Positions 24,493-34,726 of a stretch of DNA of 35,601 bases are shown here, piece by piece. How positions within the stretch are numbered: position 1 is the first letter of the stretch; every line of letters starts with the position of its first letter. Under the pieces are notes generated by a model, which did no database searches, was not told the DNA's origin, and saw only the letters and a program-made list of their open reading frames with translations. The DNA is taken from assembly GCA_030447275.1 (NCBI GenBank), contig JAUJPF010000023.1:1-35601 (forward strand), read 5' to 3'. Source of the stretch: Solirubrobacteraceae bacterium. GTDB taxonomy: Bacteria > Actinomycetota > Thermoleophilia > Solirubrobacterales > Solirubrobacteraceae. The translations under genes were made by a program, and so were the position numbers.

Positions 24493-26655
24493 CTAGGCCG
24501 CTTCGGGCAGGTCCTCGCGCGGCGGCGCGACCGGGCGCGGCGGCTCCACCCGCGACGGCCACCAGATCCGCGGCCCGAGGTCGAACGCGAGCGCGGGGAC
24601 GAGCACCGAGCGCACGAGGAACGTGTCGAGCAGCACGCCGAACGCGATCACGAACCCGATCTCGGTCAGGAAGGTCAGCGGCAGGACGCCGAGCACCGCG
24701 AACGTCCCCGCGAGCACGATGCCCGCCGACGTGATCACGCCACCGGTCACGGCGAGCCCGCGCAGCATGCCCTCGTGCGTGCCGTACTTCTCCGTCTCCT
24801 CGCGGACGCGCGCCATGAGGAAGTTGTTGTAGTCGACGCCCCGCGCGACGAGGAAGATGAAGGCGAACAGTGGCAGCGAGGGGTCGCTGCCCGGGAAGCC
24901 GAAGATCACGTCGAAGACGATCGCGCCGACGCCGAGCGCGGCGAGGAACGACGCGACGACGGTGAGGATCAGGAGCACCGGCGCGACGAGCGACCGCAGG
25001 AGCACGACGAGGATCAGGAAGACGATCAGCGTCGCGATCGGGATGAGCAGCAGCGTGTCGTCGCCGGCCGCGGAGCGCAGGTCGACCTCGACCGCGGTCG
25101 GTCCGCCGACGAGCGCCCCCGGCGCGACCGCGCGGACGGCGTCGCGCAGCTTCGGGATCACCTCGTAGGCGCTCTTCGAGTACGGGTCGGTCTCGAGGAA
25201 GGCCGCGAGCAGGACGCCCGGCGGGCCGGCCTCCACCGGGCGCGGCGGCACCTCGGCCACCCCCGGCACCTCCGCCGCTGCCGCGGCGACGCGCGCGACG
25301 TCGGCGCGGTCGGGCACGACGATGTCGGTCGGCGCCGCCGTGCCGCCGGGGAAGGCCTGGGCGATGAGGTCCTGGCCCTCGACCGACTCGACCGTGTCGC
25401 GGAACGTGTCGCTCGCCGTCAGCCCGGTCGAGAAGTTGAGCAGCCCAAGTGCCATGATCGCCAGCACCGCGAGCCCGCCGAGCCCGACCCGGCGCGGTCG
25501 CGCCGCGACGAAGTCGCCGACGCGCCGCCACGCGCCGTGGGTCTCGTCGACCTGGTGGGCGCGCGCGGCGAAGCGCTGCTCGACGCGCCCGTGCACCCCG
25601 TGTTCGGGCCCGTAGGGGATGAACGGCCAGAACGGCCGGCGCCCGACGATCGTCAGCACGGCGGGGAGGAAGGTGATCATCGCGAGGATCGCCACGGTGA
25701 CGCCGAGCGCCCCGGTCGGGCCGAGGCCGGCGGTCCCGTTGACCTTCGCCAGCATGAGCGACAGCAGCGCGATGGACACGGTCAGGCCCGACGCGATGAT
25801 CGCCGGCCCGGCGCGCCGCAGGGCGATCTGCATCGCCTCGTGCTTGTCCTCGTGGCGGCGCAGCTCCTCGCGGTAGCGCGCGACGAGCAGCAGCGCGTAG
25901 TCGGTCCCCGCGCCGATGACGAGGATCGACATGATCGACGACGACTGGCCGTTGACGGTGACGCCGAGCTCGGTGAGGCCGTAGCCGAACGAGCGCGTGG
26001 CGACCTCGGCGAAGGCGACGGCGAGGATCGGGAAGAACCAGAAGAACGGGCTGCGGTAGATGAGGATCAGCAGCACGATCACGAGCGTCATCGCGGCGTA
26101 CAGCAGCGTGCCGTTGATCCCCTCGAAGACCTCGATGGCGTCGGCCGACAGGCCCGCGGGGCCGGCGACCTTGACCTCGAGCCCGGGCGGGGAGCGGCCC
26201 TCGTCGCTGACCGCCTTGCGGTAGTCCTGGACGGGGTCGATGATGTCGGCGCCCTCGCCGGTGCCGCGGATCTGGTTGCGCACGAGCGCCGTCGTCCCGT
26301 CGCGCGAGACCTCCGGCGCGGTGAACGGCGTGGTGTTGCCGTACTTCTTCGTGATCCGGTTGAGCTGGCCGGTGTCGCGCGCGATCTCGCGCCGGTCGCC
26401 CGCGGTGAGCCCGCCGGCACGCCGGTAGACGACGACCGTGGGGGCCAGCTCGCCGTCCTGGAGCTGCTCGGTGGCCCGGAGGGCCTTCGTCGACTCGGCG
26501 TCCTCGGGCAGGAACGACGTCGACTCGTTCTCCTCGGCCTCCATGAACTTCGCGGGCAGCCCGGCGGCGCTGCCGCCGAAGACGAGCAGGATCCACGCGA
26601 AGAACACGATCCACTTGCCGCGCCGGGTGCCGGGGAAGGTGAGCAGCCGCTGCAT
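24493..26655 (-). CDS. MMPL-family (RND superfamily) transporter
   Basis: This 720-residue inner-membrane protein has the MMPL layout: a first helix (residues 15-33), a large extracytoplasmic domain to about 180, a block of helices, a cytoplasmic loop with a basic stretch, and a second such half. The conserved GTDYALLLVARYREE (Asp252-Tyr253) and its partner VARGVDYNNFLMARVREE (near 608) are the proton-relay segments of this family, which exports lipids, peptides or drugs by proton exchange. The ATG is supported by a TAGTCT -10 7 nt before it. No lipid-synthesis gene lies adjacent, so the substrate cannot be named. The last 25 residues are Pro-rich. Confidence 0.93.
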   Translation of the reverse strand: MQRLLTFPGTRRGKWIVFFAWILLVFGGSAAGLPAKFMEAEENESTSFLPEDAESTKALRATEQLQDGELAPTVVVYRRAGGLTAGDRREIARDTGQLNRITKKYGNTTPFTAPEVSRDGTTALVRNQIRGTGEGADIIDPVQDYRKAVSDEGRSPPGLEVKVAGPAGLSADAIEVFEGINGTLLYAAMTLVIVLLILIYRSPFFWFFPILAVAFAEVATRSFGYGLTELGVTVNGQSSSIMSILVIGAGTDYALLLVARYREELRRHEDKHEAMQIALRRAGPAIIASGLTVSIALLSLMLAKVNGTAGLGPTGALGVTVAILAMITFLPAVLTIVGRRPFWPFIPYGPEHGVHGRVEQRFAARAHQVDETHGAWRRVGDFVAARPRRVGLGGLAVLAIMALGLLNFSTGLTASDTFRDTVESVEGQDLIAQAFPGGTAAPTDIVVPDRADVARVAAAAAEVPGVAEVPPRPVEAGPPGVLLAAFLETDPYSKSAYEVIPKLRDAVRAVAPGALVGGPTAVEVDLRSAAGDDTLLLIPIATLIVFLILVVLLRSLVAPVLLILTVVASFLAALGVGAIVFDVIFGFPGSDPSLPLFAFIFLVARGVDYNNFLMARVREETEKYGTHEGMLRGLAVTGGVITSAGIVLAGTFAVLGVLPLTFLTEIGFVIAFGVLLDTFLVRSVLVPALAFDLGPRIWWPSRVEPPRPVAPPREDLPEAA

Positions 26656-26662
26656 CGCGCCC

Positions 26663-26668
26663 AGACTA
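26663..26668 (-). promoter_or_regulatory. -10 element of the MMPL gene
   Basis: On the minus strand TAGTCT lies 7 nt before the ATG at 26655. No Shine-Dalgarno sequence is visible, so the mRNA is probably leaderless. Confidence 0.55.
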
Positions 26669-26697
26669 CGAACGCCGGCGCGCGGATGTGTGACGTT

Positions 26698-28675
<1,978 letters not shown>

Positions 28676-28681
28676 GCGGGG

Positions 28682-28687
28682 GGACTA
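28682..28687 (-). promoter_or_regulatory. -10 element of the YyaL-like gene
   Basis: Minus-strand TAGTCC sits 6 nt before the ATG at 28675, supporting that ATG as the true start over the longer frame to 28860. Confidence 0.5.
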
Positions 28688-28770
28688 CCCGGCGTGGCGT
28701 CGGTTGCCGCGGCGCTCGGTGCGGTTCGCCGCTCCGGGGCTCGGCGGCTGGGCTGCCTCGGGGCCCGATT

Positions 28771-28885
28771 CCCGCGGCGCAACCGGGCGTGGGCGACATT
28801 CTCCTCAGATACGGATGGAAATGTCGCCCACACCCGGGGGCGGGGGCCGCGAACACACACTCCTCCCTCGCTGCCCGCTGTAAAC
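28771..28885 (-). repeat. Three-block palindromic repeat, copy 2 (upstream of the YyaL-like gene)
   Basis: Read on the minus strand, block A is GTTTACAGC-N7-GAGGGAGG (28885-28862). Block B is an inverted repeat with 12-bp perfect arms (28789-28800 and 28820-28831, core GTGGGCGACATT) and a 19-nt loop. Block C is GGTTGCGC then GCGGG (28784-28771). The loop shares CGTAT-N-TGA with copy 1 in this orientation (12 of 19 positions overall). Both copies lie upstream of, and point towards, the next gene. Confidence 0.75.
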
Positions 28886-28932
28886 GGCTCGGGCCCGGAC
28901 CACCCGCGCGAAGGCGCCGTGCCGCAGCGCCC

Positions 28933-30822
28933 CTACCCCGCCTGGAGCCCCGGGAACGGCACGACGCGCCGGGCGTCGGGCGGCCCGCCGAACGGCCCGG
29001 TGGCCGTGGCGGCGCGCGGGCGCGCGCGGATGCGCCGGCCGTCGAGGGTCCCGGTCACGCCGCCGGCCCGCGTGAGCGTCAGCCGGCCGCGCGCGGCGGC
29101 CCGGCCGGTGATGCGCAGGCGGGCTCGCGACCCCTGCTTCGGGAACCTGCCGGTGACCCGCACGCCGGGCACGAGCTCGACGCCGCGCAGGACCACGTCG
29201 CCGCCCGTGCGCACGAGGATCGTCCCGCGCCGCACGCCGCCGATCCGCGTCGCGCCGTCGAGCTCGGCGCCCAGCGCGGCGACGAGGGCGTCCTCGCGCG
29301 TCAGCGCCACCGCGTTCAGCGTGCGCCCCACGCGCCCCTTGTAGCGGCGGGCGGGCGCGACGCCGCGCAGCGACCGCGGCGGCCGGCGGGTCGGGTGGAC
29401 GAACGGCTCGATGTCGGCGGGGCAGGCGGGCGTCGAACCGTCGCGGAAGAACGCGGCGACCGCGGCGCGCGCGCAGCCCGAGAAGTCGCTGCCGAGCACC
29501 GAGTGCCCGGTGTGGGGGACGACGACCGGCGTCGCCCCGAGCCGCTCGGCGACGCTGCGGGCGTCCTCGACGGGCGTGCGGACGTCGGTGGCGCCGCTGA
29601 GCACGAGCGCCGGCACGCGCGGCAGCGGGCCGGGGCCCTGGGGCGGCGGCGACGCGTTCGGCCACGCGAAGCACAGGCCGACGAGGCTCGCCTCCGCCGC
29701 GGCCGCGCGGTTGAACGGCGCGAACGCCGACGCCGGGACCCCGTTCAGCGCCGCGGTCGCCTGCTCGAGGCGCTGGTCGGGCGAGGCCGCGCGGTCCCAC
29801 GGGAACGGCAGCTCCTCGCAGACCGTCGTGAGGTAGAGCGCCTGATTGATGCCGGAGCTCGGGACCTGCGAGCCGCCTCCCCCGAACGTGCTGACCGCGA
29901 GGCGCAGGAGCGGCGCCTCGTCGCCGAGCGCGGCGGAGCGCAGCGCGCCGGGCAGCAGCGCGCGGTACGCGGGGTTGGTGTCGCCGGACTGGAGCAGGTC
30001 GAAGAGCAGCCGGCTGGGCAGCGAGCCGCGGCGGATACGGCCGCGCGGATCCACGTACCGCCCGCGGATCGCGCCGCGGGCCATGAGGCGGCGGACGTCG
30101 GCGACCGGGCTCGGCGTGATCCCGCGGCAGCGCCTGCCCCCGCACAGCTCGTCGAGGATGCGCCCGGAGGCGGCGAAGCTCGAACGGCGCAGGGGGTCCG
30201 GTCCTTCGGGCGTGACGACGGAGTCGAGCACCAGCGACTCGACGCGCTCGGGGAAGCGCGCGGCGTAGTGCTGAGCGACCTTCGTCCCGTAGGAGATGCC
30301 GTAGAGGACGAGCCGCTCGTAGCCGGCGGCGGCGCGGAGGTCCTCGATGTCGGCCACCGAGTCGGCGGTGCGGAAGAACGCGCGCCGCGGCCCGATCTCG
30401 TTCGCGCAGCCCTCCGCGACGCGCCGCGAGCTCTCCTCGGTACGCAGCGCCGCGCACTGGAGCGGGGAGGAGGCGCCGGTCCCGCGCTGGTCGAACGCGA
30501 GCAGGTCGCGGGTGCCGAACGCGGGCGCGAGGGCCTCGGCGATCTGCCGCGCGCTGCCGGTCGCCGCCTGGCCGGGGCCGCCGGAGAGGAACACCACCGC
30601 GGTCCGCGACGGGTTCGACGGAGCGGGCAGCCGCCGGACCGCGAGGTCGATGGCGCCCGGGACGCCGCCGCTGCGATCGAGCGGGACGCCGACGCGCCCG
30701 CACTGGAAGGCCTCGTAGCCCTGCTCGGTGCACGGGGTCCACGCGACCTCGGCCTGCGCCGGCGCGACCGGGAGCGCGAGGGCGGCGACCACCGTCGCGG
30801 CGAGCAGGAGGCGGCGACGCAT
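28933..30822 (-). CDS. Secreted alpha/beta hydrolase, TAP-like (tripeptidyl aminopeptidase family)
   Basis: The 629-residue protein begins with a Sec signal peptide ([20 protein letters not shown], likely cut after AQA at 24). The alpha/beta hydrolase domain shows the oxyanion-loop [12 protein letters not shown] near 78-89, nucleophile Ser177 in LYGISYGT, the acid in [12 protein letters not shown], and the His in [11 protein letters not shown], in TAP-like order with the C-terminal TAP lid region. About 130 extra residues at the C-terminus are beta-rich and basic, with repeats such as [21 protein letters not shown], perhaps a wall-binding or beta-sandwich domain. It would cleave peptides or esters outside the cell. 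The ATG at 30822 has a TACGGT -10 9 nt upstream; the longer frame to 31140 overlaps ridA and is rejected. Confidence 0.88.
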   Translation of the reverse strand: MRRRLLLAATVVAALALPVAPAQAEVAWTPCTEQGYEAFQCGRVGVPLDRSGGVPGAIDLAVRRLPAPSNPSRTAVVFLSGGPGQAATGSARQIAEALAPAFGTRDLLAFDQRGTGASSPLQCAALRTEESSRRVAEGCANEIGPRRAFFRTADSVADIEDLRAAAGYERLVLYGISYGTKVAQHYAARFPERVESLVLDSVVTPEGPDPLRRSSFAASGRILDELCGGRRCRGITPSPVADVRRLMARGAIRGRYVDPRGRIRRGSLPSRLLFDLLQSGDTNPAYRALLPGALRSAALGDEAPLLRLAVSTFGGGGSQVPSSGINQALYLTTVCEELPFPWDRAASPDQRLEQATAALNGVPASAFAPFNRAAAAEASLVGLCFAWPNASPPPQGPGPLPRVPALVLSGATDVRTPVEDARSVAERLGATPVVVPHTGHSVLGSDFSGCARAAVAAFFRDGSTPACPADIEPFVHPTRRPPRSLRGVAPARRYKGRVGRTLNAVALTREDALVAALGAELDGATRIGGVRRGTILVRTGGDVVLRGVELVPGVRVTGRFPKQGSRARLRITGRAAARGRLTLTRAGGVTGTLDGRRIRARPRAATATGPFGGPPDARRVVPFPGLQAG

Positions 30823-30831
30823 GGGCGTGCC

Positions 30832-30855
30832 ACCGTAGCGGAGCCGGAGTAGCGT
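30832..30855. promoter_or_regulatory. Divergent promoter region between hydrolase and ridA
   Basis: A minus-strand TACGGT (30832-30837) lies 9 nt before the hydrolase ATG, and a plus-strand TAGCGT (30850-30855) lies 7 nt before the ridA ATG. Only 40 bp separate the two start codons, so the promoters must share DNA, and both transcripts look leaderless. Confidence 0.55.
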
Positions 30856-30862
30856 GTCGCCG

Positions 30863-31252
30863 ATGCCGCTGAACCGAGAGACCATCGACGCGCCCGGCGC
30901 GCCCGCCGCCGTCGGCCCATACAGCCACGCGGTCCGGGCCGGAGAGCTGCTGTTCTGCTCCGGCCAGGTCGCGCTCGACCCCTCGTCCGGCGAGCTGGTC
31001 GGCGACACGCCGGGCGAGCAGGCCCGCCGCTGCATGGAGAACCTCGCCGCCGTGTGCGAGGCCGCGGGGACGTCGCTCGACCGCGCGATCCGCTGCACGA
31101 TCTTCCTGACCGACCTCGCCGGCGCGTGGGCCGACGTCAACGAGGTCTACGGTTCGTTCTTCGCCGGCGATCCGCCGGCGCGCGCCGCGATCGGGGTGGC
31201 CGCGCTGCCGAAGGGCGCGCAGATCGAGGTCGACGCGATCGTCGCGCTCTAG
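30863..31252 (+). CDS. ridA: RidA family reactive-intermediate deaminase
   Basis: A 129-residue RidA/YjgF/Rid protein: GPYSHAVRAGELLFCSGQVAL near the N-terminus, the central EQARRCMENLAAVCEAAGTSL helix, the IRCTIFLTDLAGAWADVNEVY region with the conserved Arg, and IEVDAIVAL at the end. RidA trimers hydrolyse the enamine/imine products (such as 2-aminoacrylate) released by PLP-dependent serine/threonine dehydratases. Here ridA is followed after 3 bp by such a dehydratase, a direct functional pairing. ATG 30863 is preferred over GTG 30854 because a TAGCGT -10 lies 7 nt upstream and MPLNRETID is a typical start. Confidence 0.95.
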   Translation: MPLNRETIDAPGAPAAVGPYSHAVRAGELLFCSGQVALDPSSGELVGDTPGEQARRCMENLAAVCEAAGTSLDRAIRCTIFLTDLAGAWADVNEVYGSFFAGDPPARAAIGVAALPKGAQIEVDAIVAL

Positions 31253-31255
31253 CCG

Positions 31256-32464
31256 ATGAGCGTCACGGCCGAGGACGGCACCCCCGCGCGGGCGCGGATC
31301 GGCGACGACGTGCGGCCGACGCCCGTGCTGCCCGCGGCCCCCCAGACCCAGCTGCTTGGCGTCGAGGTCGGGCTCAAGGCCGAGAACCTCCAGCGCACGG
31401 GCTCGTTCAAGGTGCGCGGGGCGGCGAACAAGGTGAGCACGCTGGGCGACCGCTGCGCCGCGGGCGTCGTCACCGGCAGCGCGGGCAACCACGCGCAGGC
31501 GCTGGCGCACGCGGCCCGCGCGCGCGGTGTGCCGTGCGAGGTGTTCATGCCCGAGGGCGCCGCTGTCGAAGGTCGAGGGCGCCGAGGCACTCGGGGCGCG
31601 CGTGATCCTCGGCGGCGAGTCGGTGATGGAGTGCCTCGTGCTGGCGGCCGAGCGGGCCGAGGCGGCGGGGATGACCGTGGTCCACCCGTTCGACGACCCG
31701 GACGTCATCGCCGGCCAGGGGACGCTCGGCCTCGAGCTCGTCGAGGCGGTGCCCGACCTCGCGAAGGTCGTCGTGCCGGTCGGCGGCGGCGGGCTGGCGA
31801 GCGGGGTCGCGATCGCGGTGAAGTCGGCGCGGCCGGACGTCGAGGTCGTCGGCGTGCAGGTCGAGACGTGCGCGGCGTTCGCGGACTCGCTGCGCGGCGG
31901 GAGCGTCGTCGAGGCGCCGCGCCCGCTGACGATCGCCGACGGGATCGCGGTCAAGCGCCCCGGGAAGGTCACGCTCCCGCTCGCGCGCGAGTGGCTCGAC
32001 AGCGTCGTCACCGTGGCCGAGGACGAGATCGCCGAGGCGATGGTCCTGCTGCTCGAGCGCGCCAAGCAGGTCGTCGAGGGCGCGGGTGCGGTCGGCGTCG
32101 CCGCCCTGATGTTCGAGCGCACCCCGCCCGCCGCCGCGGGGACGACGGTCGCGATCCTCTCGGGCGGCAACGTCGACGCCGGCCTGCTCGCCGAGGTCGC
32201 CCGGCGCCACGAGACGGAGATGGGCCGGCGCATGCTCGTCCAGTCGCGCATCGGCGACCGGCCGGGGTCCCTCGCGCGTCTGCTCGCCGTCGTCGGCGGC
32301 GAGGCGGCGAACATCATCGAGGTCCAGCACGTCCGCGAGGGCTCGACCTCCACGTCCGCGAGACCGCCGTCCAGCTCGTCCTCGAAACCCGGGGGCGCGA
32401 CCACGCGCAGGCGGTGCTCGACGCGGTGCGAGCGGCGGGCTACGAGGCGCGCGTCCTGCGCTGA
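31256..32464 (+). CDS. ilvA: Threonine dehydratase (threonine ammonia-lyase), frame broken twice as given
   Basis: A fold-type II PLP enzyme that deaminates threonine to 2-oxobutyrate. The PLP lysine lies in RTGSFKVRGAANKV. Other segments are VTGSAGNHAQALAHAA, VVPVGGGGLASGVA and an ACT-like C-terminal part (RRMLVQSRIGDRPGSLARLL, then ETAVQLVLETRGRDHAQAVL). The frame moves at about 31556-31563, where GAG GGC GCG CCG CTG has lost a GC pair, and returns at about 32345, where one base is missing before TCGACCTCCAC; the net change is a multiple of three. Between them the second frame is fully conserved, so consensus error is more likely than decay. Repaired length is about 403 residues, normal for catabolic-type enzymes with a short ACT domain. 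It is co-transcribed with ridA. Confidence 0.88.
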   Translation: MSVTAEDGTPARARIGDDVRPTPVLPAAPQTQLLGVEVGLKAENLQRTGSFKVRGAANKVSTLGDRCAAGVVTGSAGNHAQALAHAARARGVPCEVFMPEGAAVEGRGRRGTRGARDPRRRVGDGVPRAGGRAGRGGGDDRGPPVRRPGRHRRPGDARPRARRGGARPREGRRAGRRRRAGERGRDRGEVGAAGRRGRRRAGRDVRGVRGLAARRERRRGAAPADDRRRDRGQAPREGHAPARARVARQRRHRGRGRDRRGDGPAARARQAGRRGRGCGRRRRPDVRAHPARRRGDDGRDPLGRQRRRRPARRGRPAPRDGDGPAHARPVAHRRPAGVPRASARRRRRRGGEHHRGPARPRGLDLHVRETAVQLVLETRGRDHAQAVLDAVRAAGYEARVLR

Positions 32465-32471
32465 GCCCCGG

Positions 32472-32516
32472 CGAGCGTCGACTTTGTCGTCGATACGACG
32501 ACGAAGTCGACGCTCG
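32472..32516. terminator. Bidirectional terminator hairpin between convergent genes
   Basis: A 21-bp inverted repeat (32472-32492 and 32496-32516, one G-U-type mismatch) with a 3-nt ATA loop fills nearly the whole gap between the dehydratase stop (32464) and the esterase stop (32521). It can serve transcripts from both strands. Confidence 0.85.
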
Positions 32517-32520
32517 GTGG

Positions 32521-33948
32521 TCAGCGGGGGCGGCGGCGGGCGACGACGCGCAGCGGGGCGCGGCCGGGCTCGCGGCCGGGCAGCCACGCGCTGGGCCGGC
32601 GCGCGCGGGCACGGCCGTGGAGCGTGTGGATGATCGACGCCCGGCCGCTGGCGTCGGTGCGGGCCGTGCGGCGGCCGAGGAACACGCGGGCGCCGGGGAC
32701 GGGGCCGAGCGCGTCGGTCACGAGGAAGCGGAAGCGCGTGCGGCGGCCGCGGACGGCGCGTTTCGGCGACACCGTCAACCGCAGCGGCAGCGCGCAGGTC
32801 GCCGTCGGCAGCGGGCGGTCGAAGGGCAGCTCCGCCTCGAACCCGCAGCCCCGGGCGTTGCGGAGCGCGATGCGCCCACGGCCCGCGCCGCGGACGCGCT
32901 CGCCCGCCCGCTCGAGCGTCACGACATCGTCGGGCGGCGCGTCGAAGCGGTAGCGCAGGCCCCACGCCTCGCCGGTCTGCGCGACGGTCCGATACGTCCA
33001 CTCGGCCGGGTCCTCGGGCACCGGCGCGAAGAGGTCCCACGCGATCGCGTCACGCAGAGCCGCACGCCAGTACGGCCAGTCGTGCACGCCCTGCTTCGGC
33101 CGGTAGTCGACGTCGACGCGCGAAGAGCGCGCGGCGGCGACGAAGTCGTCGTTCTGGGCGCGAAGCTCGGCCTCGGCGAGGCCGCCGCCGGCGATCGCCG
33201 CCGGCGAGCTCTGCACGCCCGGCGCCGCGGTTCCGTCGCCGACGGTGACGAAGAGCCGCGTCGCGCGCAGGTTGTCGGTCAGCCGCGTCGGGTTGTGGCC
33301 GGTCGCGTAGAAACCGTCCACGGGGCCGAAGATCCGCTCGTAGTCGGCGCCGACCGCGCGCAGCCCGGCGGGGACCTCCGGGCGCTGATGGGCGACGAAG
33401 CCGCTGAACGTCGCGGCGCTGCCGAAGTACGACGGCAGCTGCGACGCGAGGAACGTCGAGCCCAGCCCGCCCATCGACAGCCCCGCGACCGCGTGCCAGC
33501 GGCGTCCTCCCAGCACCCGGAAGCGCTCCTCGACCAGCGGGACCAGCTCGTCGAGGAAGAACCGCTCCCAGCCGGGATCGCCGCGCCGCCCGTCGTTCCA
33601 CCACGACGTGTAGAAGCCGCGCGCCGCCTCGGGCATGACGACGATCGCCTCGAGGCCGAGCTCGCGCGCCGTCCGCTCGACGTCGCCGTTCTCGGGCTTC
33701 GCCCACGTGGTGTACGAGTCGCCGACCCCGTGCAGCAGGTAGAGCACCGGGAAGCGCCGCGTGCCGTCATAGCCGTCGGGCAGCAGGACGTTCGCGCGCA
33801 GCACGCGCGGGTGGCCCGCCCCGTTGAACTCCACGTTCGCCGGATCGACGTGCCTCGAGGGCGTGTCGATCGTGACCAGCTCGGCGGCCGGCGCCGGCGC
33901 GGCGGCGAGCAGGGTGAGGCAGAGCGCGACGAGCAGGCTGCGGAGCAC
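32521..33948 (-). CDS. Secreted esterase (antigen 85/esterase D-like) with C-terminal Ig-like domain
   Basis: The 475-residue protein starts with a signal peptide (LRSLLVALCLTLLAAAPAPAA). The alpha/beta hydrolase domain of the PF00756-type esterases follows: VLYLLHGVGDSYTTW, IVVMPEAARGFYTSWWND, the nucleophile Ser in VAGLSMGGLGS, and the His in GVHDWPYWR, the pattern shared with mycolyltransferase antigen 85 and esterase D. After about residue 330 come beta-sandwich regions; the last (LRLTVSPKRAVRGRRTRFRF...DASGRASI) resembles bacterial Ig-like domains. The substrate is unknown; an extracellular ester or wall lipid is plausible. GTG 33948 is chosen because it gives a proper signal peptide and lies 8 nt after a TAGTCT -10. 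An earlier start would run into the SDR gene. Confidence 0.87.
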   Translation of the reverse strand: MLRSLLVALCLTLLAAAPAPAAELVTIDTPSRHVDPANVEFNGAGHPRVLRANVLLPDGYDGTRRFPVLYLLHGVGDSYTTWAKPENGDVERTARELGLEAIVVMPEAARGFYTSWWNDGRRGDPGWERFFLDELVPLVEERFRVLGGRRWHAVAGLSMGGLGSTFLASQLPSYFGSAATFSGFVAHQRPEVPAGLRAVGADYERIFGPVDGFYATGHNPTRLTDNLRATRLFVTVGDGTAAPGVQSSPAAIAGGGLAEAELRAQNDDFVAAARSSRVDVDYRPKQGVHDWPYWRAALRDAIAWDLFAPVPEDPAEWTYRTVAQTGEAWGLRYRFDAPPDDVVTLERAGERVRGAGRGRIALRNARGCGFEAELPFDRPLPTATCALPLRLTVSPKRAVRGRRTRFRFLVTDALGPVPGARVFLGRRTARTDASGRASIIHTLHGRARARRPSAWLPGREPGRAPLRVVARRRPR

Positions 33949-33956
33949 AGCCGCCG

Positions 33957-33962
33957 AGACTA
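33957..33962 (-). promoter_or_regulatory. -10 element of the esterase gene, overlapping the SDR stop codon
   Basis: Minus-strand TAGTCT begins with the TAG stop codon of the upstream SDR gene (33960-33962), and the esterase GTG follows 8 nt later. One triplet thus ends a gene and starts a promoter. Confidence 0.55.
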
Positions 33963-34724
33963 CTCCCCGGCGAGCGGCGTGACGTACGCACCCGAGAGGC
34001 CGCCGTCGACGAGGAACGTCGACGCCGTCACGAACGACGACTCGTCGCTGGCCAGGAAGAGCACGCCGTTCGCGATCTCGCGCGCCCGCGCGAACCGGCC
34101 CATCGGGACGTGCACGAGGCGCCGCTGCGCGGCCTCCGGGTCGCTCGCGTAGAGCTTCTGGAGCAGCGGCGTGTCGACCGGGCCGGGGCAGAGCGCGTTG
34201 ACGCGGACGCCCTGGCGGGCGAACTGCACGCCGAGCTCGCGCGACAGCGAGAGGACGCCGCCCTTGGACGCCGTGTAGGAGATCTGCGACGTCGCCGCGC
34301 CCATCACCGCGACGAACGACGCCGTGTTGATGACCGACCCGCGGGTGGGCGGGTCGTTCTCGAGCAGGTGGGGGATCCCGTGCTTGCAGCACAAAAAGAC
34401 CGACTTCAGGTTGACGTCCTGCACGCGCTGCCACGCCTCGAGCGTCGTGTCGAGGACGGACGCGTCGTCGGGCGGCGAGATCCCGGCGTTGTTGAACAGC
34501 ACGTCGATGCGGCCGAACTCCTCGCGCACCGCGCGGTACATGCCGGACACGGCGCCCTCGTCGACGACGTCGACGCGCAACGCGCGGTCGACGTCCGGCG
34601 ACTCGTTGAGGTCGACGCCGACCACGGTCGCGCCCTCCGCGCGGAAGACGCGCGCCGTCTCGGCCCCGATCCCGCTCGCGGTGCCGGTGATGACGCAGAC
34701 CTTGCCGTCGAGGCGCCCCGCCAT
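33960..34724 (-). CDS. Short-chain dehydrogenase/reductase (classical SDR)
   Basis: The 254-residue protein has the classical SDR motifs: TGTASGIG nucleotide-binding loop near residues 14-21, a VGVDLN acidic turn after strand 2 (suggesting NAD rather than NADP), NNAG, the catalytic Ser/Tyr/Lys set ending in YTASKGG, and CPGPVDTPL. It oxidises or reduces a hydroxyl/keto group; the substrate cannot be named. It starts at ATG 34724, two bases after the stop of the aldehyde dehydrogenase, so the two are co-transcribed. Together they could convert an alcohol to an aldehyde and then an acid. Confidence 0.95.
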   Translation of the reverse strand: MAGRLDGKVCVITGTASGIGAETARVFRAEGATVVGVDLNESPDVDRALRVDVVDEGAVSGMYRAVREEFGRIDVLFNNAGISPPDDASVLDTTLEAWQRVQDVNLKSVFLCCKHGIPHLLENDPPTRGSVINTASFVAVMGAATSQISYTASKGGVLSLSRELGVQFARQGVRVNALCPGPVDTPLLQKLYASDPEAAQRRLVHVPMGRFARAREIANGVLFLASDESSFVTASTFLVDGGLSGAYVTPLAGE

Positions 34725-34726
34725 CG

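Noticed and set aside
28676..28860. Longer N-terminus for the YyaL-like gene, up to ATG 28860
   Set aside because: It reads through the palindromic repeat with poor codon bias. The family N-terminus [11 protein letters not shown] starts at 28675, next to a -10 element.
28848..28861. Possible fourth LexA box (CGAACACACACTCC)
   Set aside because: Only the left half matches; the GTTCG half-site is missing.
28805..33040. Minus-strand open frame of about 1411 codons
   Set aside because: It shadows the hydrolase, ridA, dehydratase and esterase region, and part of it is simply the wrong frame of real genes.
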